64,000 bases of DNA from Pomphorhynchus laevis (GCA_012934845.2 WNNJ02003720.1:217290-281289), one strand, 5' to 3'. Positions 25,601-35,030 are shown, counted from the stretch's first letter. The notes: generated by a model not told the origin, from the sequence alone. A program made the numbers and translations.

Positions 25601-28600
25601 ATTGAATACTCTATAGACTTCCATCCCGACGATAGCACTTTTGAAATATACGAGACAGACATTAATACGGAGAAAGGTAAATAACTAATTCAAATATATA
25701 TAGTAAGTATAAATTATAATCAATTTATAAGCTAATTCCGGTTGGGATCACGCTATGACCAAAATATATTCGAAATATGATTATTGGTCTATAACGTAAA
25801 TTGAAGAATTAATCTTTGTTTTTTGTTGATAGAGACCAATAATCATATTTCGTATGTATAATAATTATATTTCATATATATATTTGCAGCGTTTTTAAAT
25901 TAGATGACAGGGGATTCTCTAACTAGTCACAATTTGATGTGAGGGCTATAAATTAAAGCAATTTTATTGAAAAAAATTTAAGTTATTTGTTTGATATATT
26001 ATTTTTAACAAACTATAATAATAAACTAACTTTATTTTTATATTATGCTCCGTAGTATAAGCGGACGTAACTTTGATTTCTTATTAGTCAACATTAGAAA
26101 ATTAAAATGAAATTCCAAATTAGTATAGATTCACGGAAACGTTTTCTGATAATAATTCTACCTCAGCCACAATTTGTCTAATAATGCCGACTATTTCAAG
26201 TATTTTTTCACGTAAAAACTTAAACATAAAATAAGTACCATTGAAATATGGATTTAGCCCAAAACGTCAAGGCATTTCAATATTATTTTCTTCGGTTATC
26301 TAATTCTTCAACTACATTACCGCATTTCCCATATGTATATATTTTGGTAAAATGTTTTATTTTTTGATAATATATATCACAAAAGCAGTAAAGTACTTTT
26401 CTTACGTTATCGTGATGAAGCGTATCGAAAAAACTGTTCTTGCATACCGCTTTTACATTGCAGCATTATAGATACTTAAGAAATAATTACATATAGTTGT
26501 ATATATGAGTAAGCATTAATCGTTTGTTTTAACACAAAAAGTATGTGTCATTGGCTTTGATAATTGAAATACGTATATTTAGGTCCTATATTGCTGGAAA
26601 CCGAATTATTTATAGAAATAATATAGTTTAAAAATAAATCAATATCATATTGAGAAAAATTGAATTTAAGTAATATGTTGATATAAAAGTAGCGTAGTTA
26701 GGAGTATATTATTAGCTTACGTAGTATTAATATTTTGTGATATACTCATATAAAGGCCTTGTATATCGAAATGTCAAAGAAGAATCAAAATTACATTGAA
26801 AAAGGTTCTTTACTTTTAATAAAAATGCTAACATTTGAGTTTAGTTTCTTTTTTAAGTAAAAACAAATTTTCCAATCGTTTAACATTTATAGTACACATT
26901 TGTTTCTCGAATTTAGCGCTTAAAATTATGAATAGACGCTTACTGTCCATTCCCCCCTTTACAAGAAGAAAAAACATGATGCCTTATGAAATAATTAGAT
27001 ACGACAGTAAAGACATTTACGAGGATTCTGTCATTCATGCAAATGGCGTTGAATACGAATTACAGTATGCTGATGATATATCGTACAAGTACATGAAGGA
27101 AAACCGTCATTTGGTAGGCAATATATCAATAACAAATATATTATGCCATTAACATGCTTTGGCAATTGATAAAAGCATTATATTACATTAGTTTAGCTGT
27201 TGTATATTAAATTGAATTTGTGCTTATTGATTTTGCTTAAAAATTCCAAATTAGGATCAATTAGGTCAATTAACTTAATTTACGAATGTTTTATTTTTCA
27301 CAACTCATTTTTTATGAATTGAATGATAGATCACATACACGAAAAATTCGACATTTTTCGGTATTGCTCGAGATTGCGATTAGCAATTCTTTCCATATGT
27401 TTGTGTAAGTGTTCGAATCGAGCATATTCTTCAGTCTGCAAACTCTCGTCACTCTTAGACGGTCATGTGATAGCCGGCAGCCATCGTCAGTAAGATGAAC
27501 TATCACACGCCGTTTCGGCTGCCTCTGTGACATTGTGAAAATGCATTTCCGACATCTAGCTTAAATTGTTGGTGGCGTTAGCTCTTAAATCTACAATTTG
27601 CAATGCAGACCATCATTAACAACAAGAGGATCAAACTTTCGGATGCTTGACTGTAAGAAACCGAGATTGAGTGGATCGATTCTTTCTATGTAATAAGAGT
27701 TTCGGTTGAATCGGTATTGCTCGAGATTGCGATTAGCAATTCTTTCCATATGTTTGTGTATGTGTTTGAATCGAGCATATTCTTTAACCTGCAAACTTTC
27801 GTCACTCCTAGACGGTCATGTGATTACCGGCAGCCATCGTCAGTAAGATGAACTACCACACACCGTTTCGCTAAAGAATATGCTTGATTCAGACATATAT
27901 ATATGTCCGTTTATCATTCAGCTATTCTATTCGTCATTCAGCTATTCTCTGTTTTAAATTTTCAGAAAAAGTTTAGTGTTCTCGAAATGTTTAGTGTTCT
28001 CGAAATGTTTAGTGTTTATTGGTGTTCTCAAAAAGTTATTAATGTGTTCTCAAAAAGTTATTAAGTTATAAGTGATATTTGTAGTTTCTTTTATTTTAAC
28101 AATTTTTAAATAATAAATCTTAAACTTGAAATTTATTTAATTCATATTAGTTCGTGATCGATAACGATGAGACTGCCTTGAAACTAGCTGTAAATATTTT
28201 AAAACCGTCACAAGCAATGATTACTGCTGATCTGCATCGACTTGATAGAGATGAAACAGGTTGGGTACCGTACACACAATTTGAAAATATATGCATGAAA
28301 TACGGTAATCTCATTTTACGCTTAATAAATAACGAAAGTAGCAAACTCTTTTATTTCTGCTCATTAGTGTCTGAATCACTTTCTAACAAATATCAATTAG
28401 TTCGAATTGCTCGTAATTATCGTAAACAGGACACAAACATTCGCGATCCTAATAAATTAGTGAAAGATAGATTCAATAAATCAAAATTGAAAATAATTTA
28501 CATGCTAAGGGTAGTCAAAGAAAATCCAGCTGAATATGTTGCTAAAAATATTCGAATACGTCGTCGAGATAGGTAAAATAATTTTTAACTTTTAGCAAAG

Positions 28601-31600
28601 TTCTCACTGCAGTAATACGATAAAATAATGTAAACGTTTTGTGTTAATGTTTATATACTCTATAGCACTAGGTACTACTTTTTAATTCTAATGCTCATAG
28701 TTATTTCATTTTGATAATGGATAATTAATCGTCGTTTTAATAAAGTCTAATTATCATAAGATAAATTTAGCATTTAATGAGAATATAATGTTTTTCTGTA
28801 ATGCCTGCACATTACTTAATTAATAATAGATTCTATTACTAAAAACAATATGTAGCTAATAATATATTTAAGCAAAAAAAAACAATCGGTGATAAGTTCA
28901 TCAATTCACCAGTCTCCACACTTTTAAAACAGACTGGAGATCATCATCCTTTAGCATACACCAACGCGACGCCTTGAGACTGAACCACTCAGGGTCTCTC
29001 ACATACCTGAGCGTCCAGTCGAGGCAGACAATGGTAGGTAATCATGAAATGATGTGCATGATACACCTTCGTCTTTGCTCAAAGTGATGTCTTCTAGAAA
29101 AGAAGACTAAACTCGAGATTGCTCAAGTATCCCAAAGACATACCTGCGCATTCCCTTTTGATAACATATTATGTGCCCGTTTAAGGGCCATCTAGCTCTC
29201 TTTTTACTCATTATTGAATCTAGGCATTTACGTTTACTTAAAAATATGACAATATACTAATTTATATAGTTAACTCCCCTTATTCTAAAAATATTGGTAT
29301 AGAATCGACTAGCGCGTCCTAACCGTGTTTAACTATACCCAGGACAATCACAAAATAATTCAAATTCTCAAAATGACCTTGATCTACATAAATATATTCA
29401 GGATCTATATTCATGATGTTTAAATAAGTAAATTAATCGGGATTTTATAAATGATACTAATATAGACATAATATGATACCATGTTTATTTATCAAACCAT
29501 TGGCATCGATTGAAAGATTACTTTACGAAATGTAATTTGCATAACATTGATATAAGTTCAAGCACTATAACACTTTTTTTTATTTAAATGCAGGTATTTT
29601 ATACGTTTGGCTATGGCTAAATTTTAGTTTTCATCTTATTAAACCTTAAAAATTTTATTTTCCAGTAGAAATGTGGATTAATCCAACCTTTAGCTTAAGT
29701 AATGATTTTTATAACTCACTGAAGAATTAATTTATTTAAAATTAATGATTTTGGTATATTATCTAAGTTATCAAATCTTCTTTTTCTTCAACGTTTGTTC
29801 CGCTTTGTTACGGAGTCCGCTTTTTCTGTCTCCGTTTGGTTCTATTGTTTGCGCGGAGAACGGGACTGTATCATTGTAGTTGCCTTCCGCGAAGTTTGTT
29901 GAGACAACATTTCTTAATATTGATGCGACGGTTTTGTTTTACGACTGACTTGCCACGGAGTCTATCGTCAACCCTCCTCCTTTCTCAGCACGGGCATTGG
30001 ATCGACGATGACGAAGTTATTCTCTATCGCATATCATTAAAAACTAGCTTTCTCACACATTTATGATATATTTGATAGTTTAGTTTAGTTCATTCTCTAA
30101 AGTATCAAATATATCATAAATTTGTGATAAAGTTAGTTTTTAATGATATACGATAAAATATTTCTGATGATATTATCATAATCTAAGGAAATGTGAAAAA
30201 TTAATGAATTTTCTATTTCATTGCTCCTGCTCCAAAATTAAAAGATCACTTTATTATTCAGACAAGTCAAGAATTGCTTGAATCTTTAACAATTCTTATC
30301 AATGTAACCCATAAAAAATTGGTACAAAGCGCATCTACTACAAGGAATTGCAAACGATATTGTGACATTTTTGGAACGATCTAATGGGAAATTTATTAAT
30401 AACTCCCATTTTCAGCAAATTACGACGTCATGGATGGTGAGCTGAAAGAACACAGCCTAACGCTGTGCCGTTTCGTCATTGTTTAGACTCATCAGTATTC
30501 GATACTTCCACTGCTGGATGCAGAGAGGACCGGAAGACGGTTGCGTAAACTAACAATTACTCATCAGTGTGATACGAATATCACACTGGGAGTATACACT
30601 TGCTGGTCCTGTGATAACTACAAGGAATTCCCACCAGTGTGGGTAAAAATACGACTAAAAGCGCAATAACTGCGCAAGTAGTGTCACCACATCATTACTG
30701 CAATATTAATAACTCTCATTTTCAGCAAATTATGACGTCAGGGATGGTGAGCTGAAAGAAACAGAAGACAAACACATCCTAACGCTGTGCCTTTTCTTCA
30801 TTGTTTAGACTCATCAGTACCGGAGACATCCACTGCTGGATGCAGATAGGACCGGTAGACGGCTGCATAAACTAACAATGACTCATCAGTCAAAAATTAT
30901 TCATTATTAATGTAAAGTTGATTCGGATATCTTGTATATCGTTTTTTGTGTATAATTAATTATTTCATATAGATAGGTAATAGAAAATTGTATATGGATA
31001 AGCAACAAATATTCGTTAATTAGCGATATTACGTTAGAACATATGAATTCTATTTAAGCAGATATTATGCTGCGCTGTTGTGTTGACTCGAATGAGACGG
31101 ACCATGAAACAAATTGTAATAAATCATATAGCTAGATATTTTCACATCAATTGATTTTTGATAAGCCATTTACTAATTTTAGAGCGAATAATTAAAATAT
31201 ATTCGTTTAGCACACTATAATACATTAACAAAATCTTATTCAAAAGTCATTACAGTCTTTTAAATTTCTTACCCACTTTTCAACGCATTGAATACATCAG
31301 AAAATTAAAATTATTATGACAATTAATAAAAGTACTATAATGGTTTCAAGTTTTACAGTTTGCGTCCTTTATTTCGATTAGTAGCGACAATTCAACATGT
31401 GAGGATCTCGATCCCAACGAAGTGCGACAAGCTCTGCAATCATGTGGAATTCGAATTCCGTCTGAAGATTTAAATAACTATATTAACGGGTCAGTAAAGT
31501 TGTTGAAGTTTCACACGAAAACATCATTTCGACAATATAGCAGATCGAAAATGTTGATTCGAACGTGCACTTTTATTGAAATTATTTTGTATTTTGTGAT

Positions 31601-33994
31601 TTTTCTGGTACACTTTAATACTGAAAGGATACCTATTAGTACTGAAAATTCTATATTATAATAGCGCAAAAGTTATCGAACAAAATGCAATTATCATGAA
31701 TGCTTACAAAATCGAATTCGTTATTTATTACGTTTCGATTATTACTGTTCAATTCGATAATCCTTTATTCATAAAATATTCATTCATTTGTTGCAATTTT
31801 GTATTAATTAATTTCAAAACAATACAGTGCTACTGATACTGGTAATAAGATGCAATAAATTATAAACATCGTTTTATATTTTAGCTATGATTGAAAGAAA
31901 ATACGAACTTGTCCACCCATAAACAAATTCTTTTATAAAGAATTTTATTTAGAGAAATATGTTTATTTCAGTGAAAGTTAGTTGGTTATTAATTGTTTTA
32001 AATCCATTGAGGGATCCACTGCTAATACTATTTTTTTGTCATCGTGATTGTGTACCATTATTTGATCTTCACATGTTATTTTAAATTCCTCGTTTTTATC
32101 GTTGCAAATTTTACCAAATTTTGTATTTTAGTGAAAACATGATATTTTATAAAGAATTATTGTAGCCGGATCAAAATAAAGGGGAAGCATTTTATTTGAT
32201 ATTTAGCTAACCTCTGCTAGCATCTTCAGAAAATTACCTGATATAATAATAAATATTAATACTTTATACTTAATTAAGAACTTATTAAGTTAGTATTGCA
32301 GTTAATATTAATTAATTTACGTATTATAGATTAATTGATATAAATTAATTAGAATTAAAAACATGTTTACTTAATTAATATTTATTTATAAATATATTAT
32401 ATTTATAATGTAGTACCCATCCATTCTCAATACTAGCATTTACCTCGTAATTTAGTACCATGACTTCGGCTTTATATATTTAAGGCGATAGTTTAATTTG
32501 TATATAATTTTAATTAGTTTATCAATTTCTACACTTATTAAATAGGATTTAATTAATATTTAAATACTCAACAGACTGAATGGTTTAGAACATTAATATC
32601 TAAGTTTGTTTCTTAAAAATTCTTTAAAGACATAACGCGTTTAAGTGCTAAGATCATATTAAAATACAATTTTAAGATGGGATAATAAATACTTTTAGTT
32701 TCTTCACGTATCAGCAATATAATTTATTGTGATAATTTACAGCACTTTGAACCTGATGTTTACATTCTTCACATACCTACAAATTCCTATATATACTGTT
32801 TCCTGGAGATCACTTAGTATATTTATCCTTTGTAATCAAACTTATTATTTGTAAACACGATTCCAGATTTGAAATCTGGAATTTAGGAGCAAAATCAGCA
32901 AACACGAATTTATTTTTATATTTCGCTAATTTAAATTATTAGCTGATATAAATTATTTCGTAGCTCATAAAAATTAATAAATTTCCTATTTCATTTTTCT
33001 TACCCTTAACAATTTTTATCAATTTTATCAACAGAATTAAGTACATTCACGAAGAACATCAACCACAATTCAACATCATTTTGTTCATTATTTAACATAA
33101 AGGTTAATAGTACTAACTATGAAAAGTTAGTACTAAGTTTCTACCAGTTTATATCAGAACAATATATGGAAAATTTAATTACCAGCTTTAAAAATACGCT
33201 AAAAATACTCGCAAGGATCTATCGTACACATACTATATAATTAATTACGTTTGTTCATTGACATACAATTTGTATTGATTGTTATAACTATAATCCAGCT
33301 TACTGTTTTATATATGTTGAAGATAAGAAGGTTGGAGCATTTATTGAATCAAATAACAGAAATTTTCGATAATCACATTTTAGCTACTTTAGGAAGAAGA
33401 CGATGTTTAATATATAAATTAATGATATAGTAACTGATATTGAGAAAAACATCCGATATACTTTCATCGGAGTTCCGCTAAATCTCCAGATGCAATTTAA
33501 GAGACTTCGACTAAATTAGCATTTGCATGAAATCTCTGTATGGTCATGCACCATACGATGAGTGTCATCAGTAATTCAAAAATATATGTGAAAATCGGAC
33601 AAGATAAGTCTATATTTAAAAGTATTTTTTAATATGTTATGGATAAAGTAAGGATGCATTCCAATCCATAAAGATATTCCAAAATTTTAATGCGATGTAA
33701 AGTAATTGGATTAGCATAAGAATCATATAATGCTTTGAATTGGGCTTAAAGTAATTTTATATCTAAATATTGAGTATTTGATTATTTTTAAGGTTAGTCA
33801 ATGAAGGAGAGAACAGGATCCTGCTATCAGCATTGGTGGACGATTTGAAAACAGATTTGAGAGAGTTTCGTCAAAAGATAGAAAATCAAAATCTCGACGT
33901 TTTGATTAACTACCGGCAAATATTCACTGATATAAAAAATTATCGAAATGTTGAAAATGAAGAGTTTACGAGCAAAGAGGAGCAACAACAATAA
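13568..33994 (+). CDS. EFHC2: EFHC2-like ciliary DM10-domain protein (11 located exons)
   Basis: Exons: 13568-13688, 16643-16822, 17460-17644, 21866-21992, 24293-24492, 25135-25466, 25525-25676, 26917-27113, 28151-28572, 31382-31489, 33793-33994. All ten junctions have GT/AG ends and compatible phases, giving about 741 residues without the uncertain first exon; human EFHC2 is about 749. Three DM10 domains can be followed at about residues 50-150, 173-316 and 384-496, each ending in a Y-N-A-D/Y-D-K-D/Y-A-D-D type block before a Y or F. The C-terminal 240 residues have an EF-hand-like loop (DRDETGWVPYTQF) and the QLVRIARNYR block typical of EFHC2 and absent from EFHC1. EFHC/Rib72 proteins sit inside doublet microtubules of motile cilia, so expression in ciliated cells and sperm is inferred. 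Introns are full of repeats. Confidence 0.88.
16643..16822 (+). CDS. EFHC2: EFHC2-like exon, first half of DM10 domain 1
   Basis: Acceptor CCGATCTACAG, donor CAAG|GTTAGC. It codes TIYKGVIENYSV, then LREVLVNYFSNTNSISVYEK and NAGYKQ, the DM10 pattern of a beta strand, a Y-F acidic turn and an N-S/A-G ending. The upstream open frame back to 16,348 is intron read-through. Confidence 0.88.
17460..17644 (+). CDS. EFHC2: EFHC2-like exon, second half of DM10 domain 1
   Basis: Acceptor TTTATAG, donor TTAAAG|GTAACT. GTLIAKNKFFSKHDNRFYN then DDFYIGSRLRIGGFNIKLVD follows the DM10 consensus GxLI..R, FY...DF.IG, and a hydrophobic F...L.D ending. It begins with the last two bases of the Gly codon opened by the previous exon. 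Confidence 0.92.
17645..18105 (+). other. EFHC2 intron start, nothing recognised
   Basis: AT-rich intron sequence without supported features. Confidence 0.4.
18110..18245 (+). repeat. PLE terminal-repeat tail fragment
   Basis: AT-rich block ending CGTAGACTCAGTTAGCTGAT at about 18,210-18,229, the same terminus as the complete PLE repeats. The core with GGCCCC is missing, so this is a solo truncated end. Confidence 0.6.
18246..19730 (+). other. EFHC2 intron, no feature recognised
   Basis: AT-rich intron DNA. No exon, RNA or coding element part could be supported. Confidence 0.4.
19733..20229 (+). repeat. 246-bp tandem duplication, two nearly identical copies
   Basis: The block starting TATTCAAATTCGCAGATG at 19,741 restarts at 19,987 and runs to GAATGCATTTA before 20,230. 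One difference is a G insertion (CATTATG against CATTGATG). The near identity points to a recent duplication. Confidence 0.9.
20258..20500. repeat. Fold-back (inverted) element preceding the satellite
   Basis: The left arm, with TTATTTATAAATAATTATTGG, GCTAACTTCTC and CATCTTCAG, is complementary to the right arm, which has the GATGTTAACAGCAGTTAGCG and CCAATAATTATTTATCA blocks. The arms meet near 20,385. The right arm runs directly into the tandem satellite, so the satellite seems to have grown from one arm. Confidence 0.75.
20395..21752 (+). repeat. 182-183 bp tandem satellite carrying a hammerhead-like motif in each unit
   Basis: The box CTGAAGATGCTAAC recurs at 20,582, 20,764, 20,946, 21,129, 21,312, 21,495 and 21,678 (spacing 182, 182, 183, 183, 183, 183), with a diverged unit start near 20,395. 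Each unit has CTGAAGA, one extra T, hairpin GCTAAC-AGTA-GTTAGC, GAAA, then ATATC. In the unit at 20,582, TAATTTT before the core pairs with AAAATTA after ATATC, giving a 7-bp stem I, a loopless self-complementary AUAU stem III and C at the cleavage position. Later units have AAAAACAATT instead and a weaker stem I. It lies within one EFHC2 intron. Confidence 0.85.
21866..21992 (+). CDS. EFHC2: EFHC2-like exon, start of DM10 domain 2
   Basis: Acceptor GTTATTAG, donor AGTG|GTATGA. SKLKFEALWNDPQAAES then FRHFDFKYYLS aligns with the VLRFYAIWDD and IIHYYL blocks of the second DM10 domain. It ends with 1 nt completed by the next exon to Asp, giving YLSDGT. Confidence 0.85.
22000..22480 (+). other. 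EFHC2 intron, no feature recognised
   Basis: AT-rich intron with runs of TTAAAAAATATTAA-type sequence. No supported element. Confidence 0.4.
22483..22866. mobile_element. Palindromic element enclosing a hammerhead ribozyme
   Basis: The left arm, with CATTATGTTTTCCTCACA, then CATCCTCATCAGACCAAGAA-like blocks and CGAATTATTCTCGCAATAT, is complementary to the right arm containing ATATTGCGATAATAATTCGG, CTTGGTCTGATGAGGATAT and GAAGAAAACATAATG. The arms are about 110 bp and the centre about 150 bp. The centre carries a - strand hammerhead at 22,646-22,692. Most likely a non-autonomous retroelement or two ends in opposite orientation. Confidence 0.7.
22646..22692 (-). ncRNA. Type I hammerhead ribozyme, Sm-alpha-like
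   Basis: Read on the - strand: stem I 5' strand CACGGTA (22,692-22,686), core CTGATGA (22,685-22,679), stem II GCTC-CGTAA-GAGC, then GAAA. Stem III is the self-complementary ACGCGU with no loop, A is at position 17, then comes the stem I 3' strand TACCGTTGTG. Stem I pairs for seven base pairs with one bulged T. All conserved core bases are present, and the predicted cut lies between 22,656 and 22,655. The loopless stem III resembles the Schistosoma Sm-alpha hammerhead, which works as a dimer or with weak stem III. Stem-loop contacts were not assessed. Confidence 0.82.
22949..22973 (-). ncRNA. Degenerate hammerhead-like retroelement tail
   Basis: On the - strand CTGAACAAGGCTTCGGCCT is followed by AAACG. 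The hairpin AGGC-TTCG-GCCT is perfect, but the core has lost GA of CUGANGA and the G of GAAA. This is a common 3'-end motif of decayed PLEs. Confidence 0.4.
23390..23670 (-). repeat. PLE terminal-repeat fragment, inverted
   Basis: The + strand shows GGTCATCAGGAGGAACTGC, TGTTATCAGG and TTTCGACC, the reverse complement of the PLE repeat core. The AT-rich tail reads back to an AATCAGATCAGAT block near 23,405. It is truncated before the GGCCCC block. Confidence 0.65.
24060..24120. repeat. Short tandem duplication
   Basis: The phrase GTTGATGAAAATCACGGCAA is followed by GTTGATGATAATCACGGCAA, two copies of about 27 bp. Confidence 0.7.
24293..24492 (+). CDS. EFHC2: EFHC2-like exon, middle of DM10 domain 2
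   Basis: Acceptor TATTAAG, donor CGGCCT|GTACGC (weak). GTCELIEHM then INSSTFLRRTKLPKK matches the DDTVEIRE and FLRRSKLPK blocks of human EFHC2. An overlapping +2 frame (24,332-24,520) is also open but does not match. The donor is the least certain of the gene, although its phase fits. Confidence 0.8.
25135..25466 (+). CDS. EFHC2: EFHC2-like exon, end of DM10 domain 2 and linker
   Basis: Acceptor TATTTTAG, donor CCAAA|GTAAAT. HHSEYYTALDFDCDKYISVY, then NPETRDYYQRVHQI, corresponds to the FYKDSD and CDEFTKSYYKSKYGI blocks. FGTEEDTLKS matches FGSEEDSLRN, which opens the linker before DM10 domain 3. 110 codons plus 2 nt. Confidence 0.9.
25525..25676 (+). CDS. EFHC2: EFHC2-like exon, first half of DM10 domain 3
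   Basis: Acceptor TATCTTGAG, donor AAAG|GTAAAT. LKRVLSFKAASLAKHKFLQN then YSIDFHPDDSTFEIYE gives the strand, Y-D-D-T and I-x-E pattern of DM10. The 58-nt gap to the previous exon is the shortest intron of the gene. Confidence 0.85.
25745..25850. repeat. Inverted repeat with a dispersed GGATCACGCTATGACC motif
   Basis: TTGGGATCACGCTATGACC is followed by arms CGAAATATGATTATTGGTCT and AGACCAATAATCATATTTCG. The motif and a diverged hairpin occur again at 45,845-45,960, so this is a small dispersed element. Confidence 0.6.
25900..26900 (+). other. EFHC2 intron, no feature recognised
   Basis: AT-rich intron without supported features. Confidence 0.4.
26917..27113 (+). CDS. EFHC2: EFHC2-like exon, second half of DM10 domain 3
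   Basis: Acceptor GAATTTAG, donor CATTTG|GTAGGC. RRLLSIPPFTRRKNMMPY then HANGVEYELQYADDISYKYM and KENRHL parallels the human NVNGYLFRLLNADEYTLNYM region. The frame upstream of 26,917 is intron. Confidence 0.9.
27312..27890 (-). mobile_element. Retroelement fragment with two 120-180 bp direct repeats
   Basis: Blocks TATTGCTCGAGATTGCGATT and GTCATGTGAT...CGGCAGCCATCGTCAGTAAG occur at 27,357-27,530 and again at 27,714-27,870 (offset about 358). On the - strand a frame at 27,591-27,794 reads EYARFKHIHKHMERIANRN then IRKFDPLVVNDGL, with some resemblance to LTR-element (Bel/Pao-type) pol linkers. The family call is weak. Downstream, 27,960-28,060 has three short repeats of GTTTAGTGTTCTCGAAAT type. 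Confidence 0.4.
28151..28572 (+). CDS. EFHC2: EFHC2-like exon, EF-hand-like C-terminal region
   Basis: Acceptor CATATTAG, donor GATAG|GTAAAA, 140 codons plus 2 nt, the largest exon. It holds a possible EF-hand (loop DRDETGWVPYTQF, with Gln where Glu usually sits at position 12), LSNKYQLVRIARNYR matching the EFHC2 AEQEFVTIARHYR block, and a basic C-terminal stretch ending IRIRRRD. Calcium binding is doubtful without the final Glu. Confidence 0.9.
28895..29215 (-). repeat. Decayed LINE C-terminal fragment
   Basis: The blocks GACTGAACCACTCAGGGTCT, GAGGCAGACAATGGTAGGTA and AAGAAGACTAAACTCGAGAT follow the same order as the LINE pieces at 5,455 and 6,735. Many substitutions and lost frames make it the oldest copy of this family in the window. 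It lies in an EFHC2 intron. Confidence 0.6.
29770..30165. repeat. GC-richer insertion ending in an inverted repeat
   Basis: 29,790-30,010 is markedly richer in G and C, with CGGAGTCCGC and CACGGAGTCTATCG. It is followed by arms ATCATTAAAAACTAGCTTTC...ATGATATATTTGATA (about 30,027-30,078) and their complement at about 30,103-30,154. Probably an unidentified transposable-element end. The + frame over it is not recognised. Confidence 0.5.
30446..30545 (-). ncRNA. Type III hammerhead ribozyme-like module, copy 1
   Basis: On the - strand: ACCGTC (stem III 3' strand and cut), stem I hairpin with CATCCA-GCAG-TGGA, core CTGATGA, stem II GTC-TAAACAAT-GAC, GAAA, then ACGGC. Stem II is perfect and ACGG/CCGU pairs in stem III. 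The basal stem I has mutated to TTCCGG opposite CGAATA, so this copy is probably inactive unless refolded. Confidence 0.65.
30790..30870 (-). ncRNA. Type III hammerhead ribozyme-like module, copy 2
   Basis: On the - strand: GCCGUC with a cut expected between 30,858 and 30,857, stem I TACCGG...CCGGTA closed over CATCCA-GCAG-TGGATG, core CTGATGA, then GTC-TAAACAAT-GAA, GAAAAGGC. Stem I is perfect here. Stem II has lost one pair (C to A next to GAAA) and stem III has one mismatch. The two copies are intact in complementary parts. Confidence 0.65.
31382..31489 (+). CDS. EFHC2: EFHC2-like exon, C-terminal region
   Basis: Acceptor TTTCGATTAG|T, donor AACGG|GTCAGT. SDNSTCEDLDPNEVRQALQS then RIPSEDLNNYING parallels LPTKDIKRLCKSSRLPLSDD of human EFHC2. 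Another AG at 31,358-31,359 (TTTTACAG) would give a frame that stops, so the later acceptor was chosen. Confidence 0.8.
31662..33780 (+). other. Last EFHC2 intron; contains a decayed fold-back arm
   Basis: Mostly AT-rich DNA. At about 32,165-32,240 an inverted half copy of the fold-back/satellite family is visible (GCCGGATCAAAATAAAGG, TTTGATATTTAGCTAACC, CATCTTCAGAAAATTAC), with TAAA replacing GAAA in the - strand motif. Nothing else is supported. Confidence 0.5.
33793..33994 (+). CDS. EFHC2: EFHC2-like terminal exon
   Basis: Acceptor TTTTTAAG; frame LVNEGENRILLSALVDDLKT to FTSKEEQQQ and stop TAA 33,992-33,994. LLSALVDDL corresponds to FFSALNW of the second EF-hand-like block. AATAAA overlaps the stop at 33,993-33,998, and a further AATAATAAAAAAAT lies at about 34,050, so polyadenylation is probably close. 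Confidence 0.85.
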
Positions 33995-34689
33995 TAAAAT
34001 GAATTATTAAAGTTGAACAAGTTTATGCGATAAAAATCTTATCGATAAGAAATAATAAAAAAATATCCTAATTTTTATCTATGAAAAACAAACTTCCGTA
34101 AAAGTAGTTGCTAACGTGCATATTGAACTTCAATAGCAATGCACTACTAGCCTATATTAAAGCTATTTATCGCATTTTGTATCATCTGAACAAGAATTAT
34201 ACCCAACATTTAGCAACAAAAATTCAGTTGTATTGTCAATAATCATAGCGCGAATCCCGCAGTGATATAATTCGTCAAGTTTTTAAAAATAAATCCAAAA
34301 TAATAAAAAAATAGTATATTTGGATGAGGAAACTTAACAAATTATAATTTCAACAATCAGCTTTCTAACAATAAAAAGTGTTATTTCTAAATATAAATGA
34401 TAGTAGGGCTTTAATGAAACTTCATCAAGATTTATATGGATTCACTAGATACCAAGTGAATCCTGGTCGGAAAGAAATTACTGGACTAAAGTAATAAACA
34501 ATTATTTTTGCGTCCATTTGAAATTTTTTCAAAAATTGAAAAAAAGTTAAAATCTTTTTAGTAAAAAATTTTAAACGACAACAATGTATGTAGTAAAATA
34601 ATAAAACTCTTAAGTGGCAAAAGTAAATTTTAAAAGTAAAACAAACTCTTAAGTGGAAAATTTTTATGGATGTATAATTTGTATTAGAA

Positions 34690-35030
34690 TAAGGTACACT
34701 TGATTAAATCAGCTAACTGAGTCTACGTATTTAATTTAATTATAAAATAAACAAAACATAATAATGCTAAATCAAAATTTAATAATTAAATAATAAAATT
34801 AACAATTGTTTTTAGATTTTCTATAATTTAAATCAAGTTAAAAAAATGAAATTTAAAATAAACGTCATTTTATGAATTGACTAATAAATAACAGACGTTG
34901 TATCAGAATAAGAATTAGAGGTCATCAGGAGGAACTGCTATGCTATCAGGTTTCAGCCCCTAACTCTTCTACCCAACATAGCAGCGGGGCCAAATACATG
35001 CTAATGATGTATTTCCTCGGATAAAACTAT
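34690..35030 (-). repeat. PLE terminal repeat (copy B, 3' side)
   Basis: Reverse complement of the PLE repeat: AATCAGCTAACTGAGTCTAC at the left end, GGTCATCAGGAGGAACTGC, TGCTATCAGGTTTC and CAGCGGGGCC. It directly follows the RT of copy B when read on the - strand. Confidence 0.75.

Larger units (their letters stand above)
30398..30890 (-). mobile_element. 310-bp tandem repeat (1.6 copies) bearing type III hammerheads
   Basis: AATAACTCCCATTTTCAGCA near 30,399 recurs near 30,709 (offset 310). The second copy stops at about 30,890 after ACTCATCAGT. Each copy holds a - strand ribozyme-like module. A head-to-tail array of a small ribozyme-bearing unit recalls retrozymes and Sm-alpha repeats. The insert between the modules (30,560-30,705) contains the hairpins GTGATACGAATATCAC and CCACCAGTGTGGG. 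Confidence 0.75.

Noticed and set aside
31360-31381. Alternative acceptor TTTTACAG for the EFHC2 exon
   Set aside because: In the required phase the frame meets a stop before the donor.
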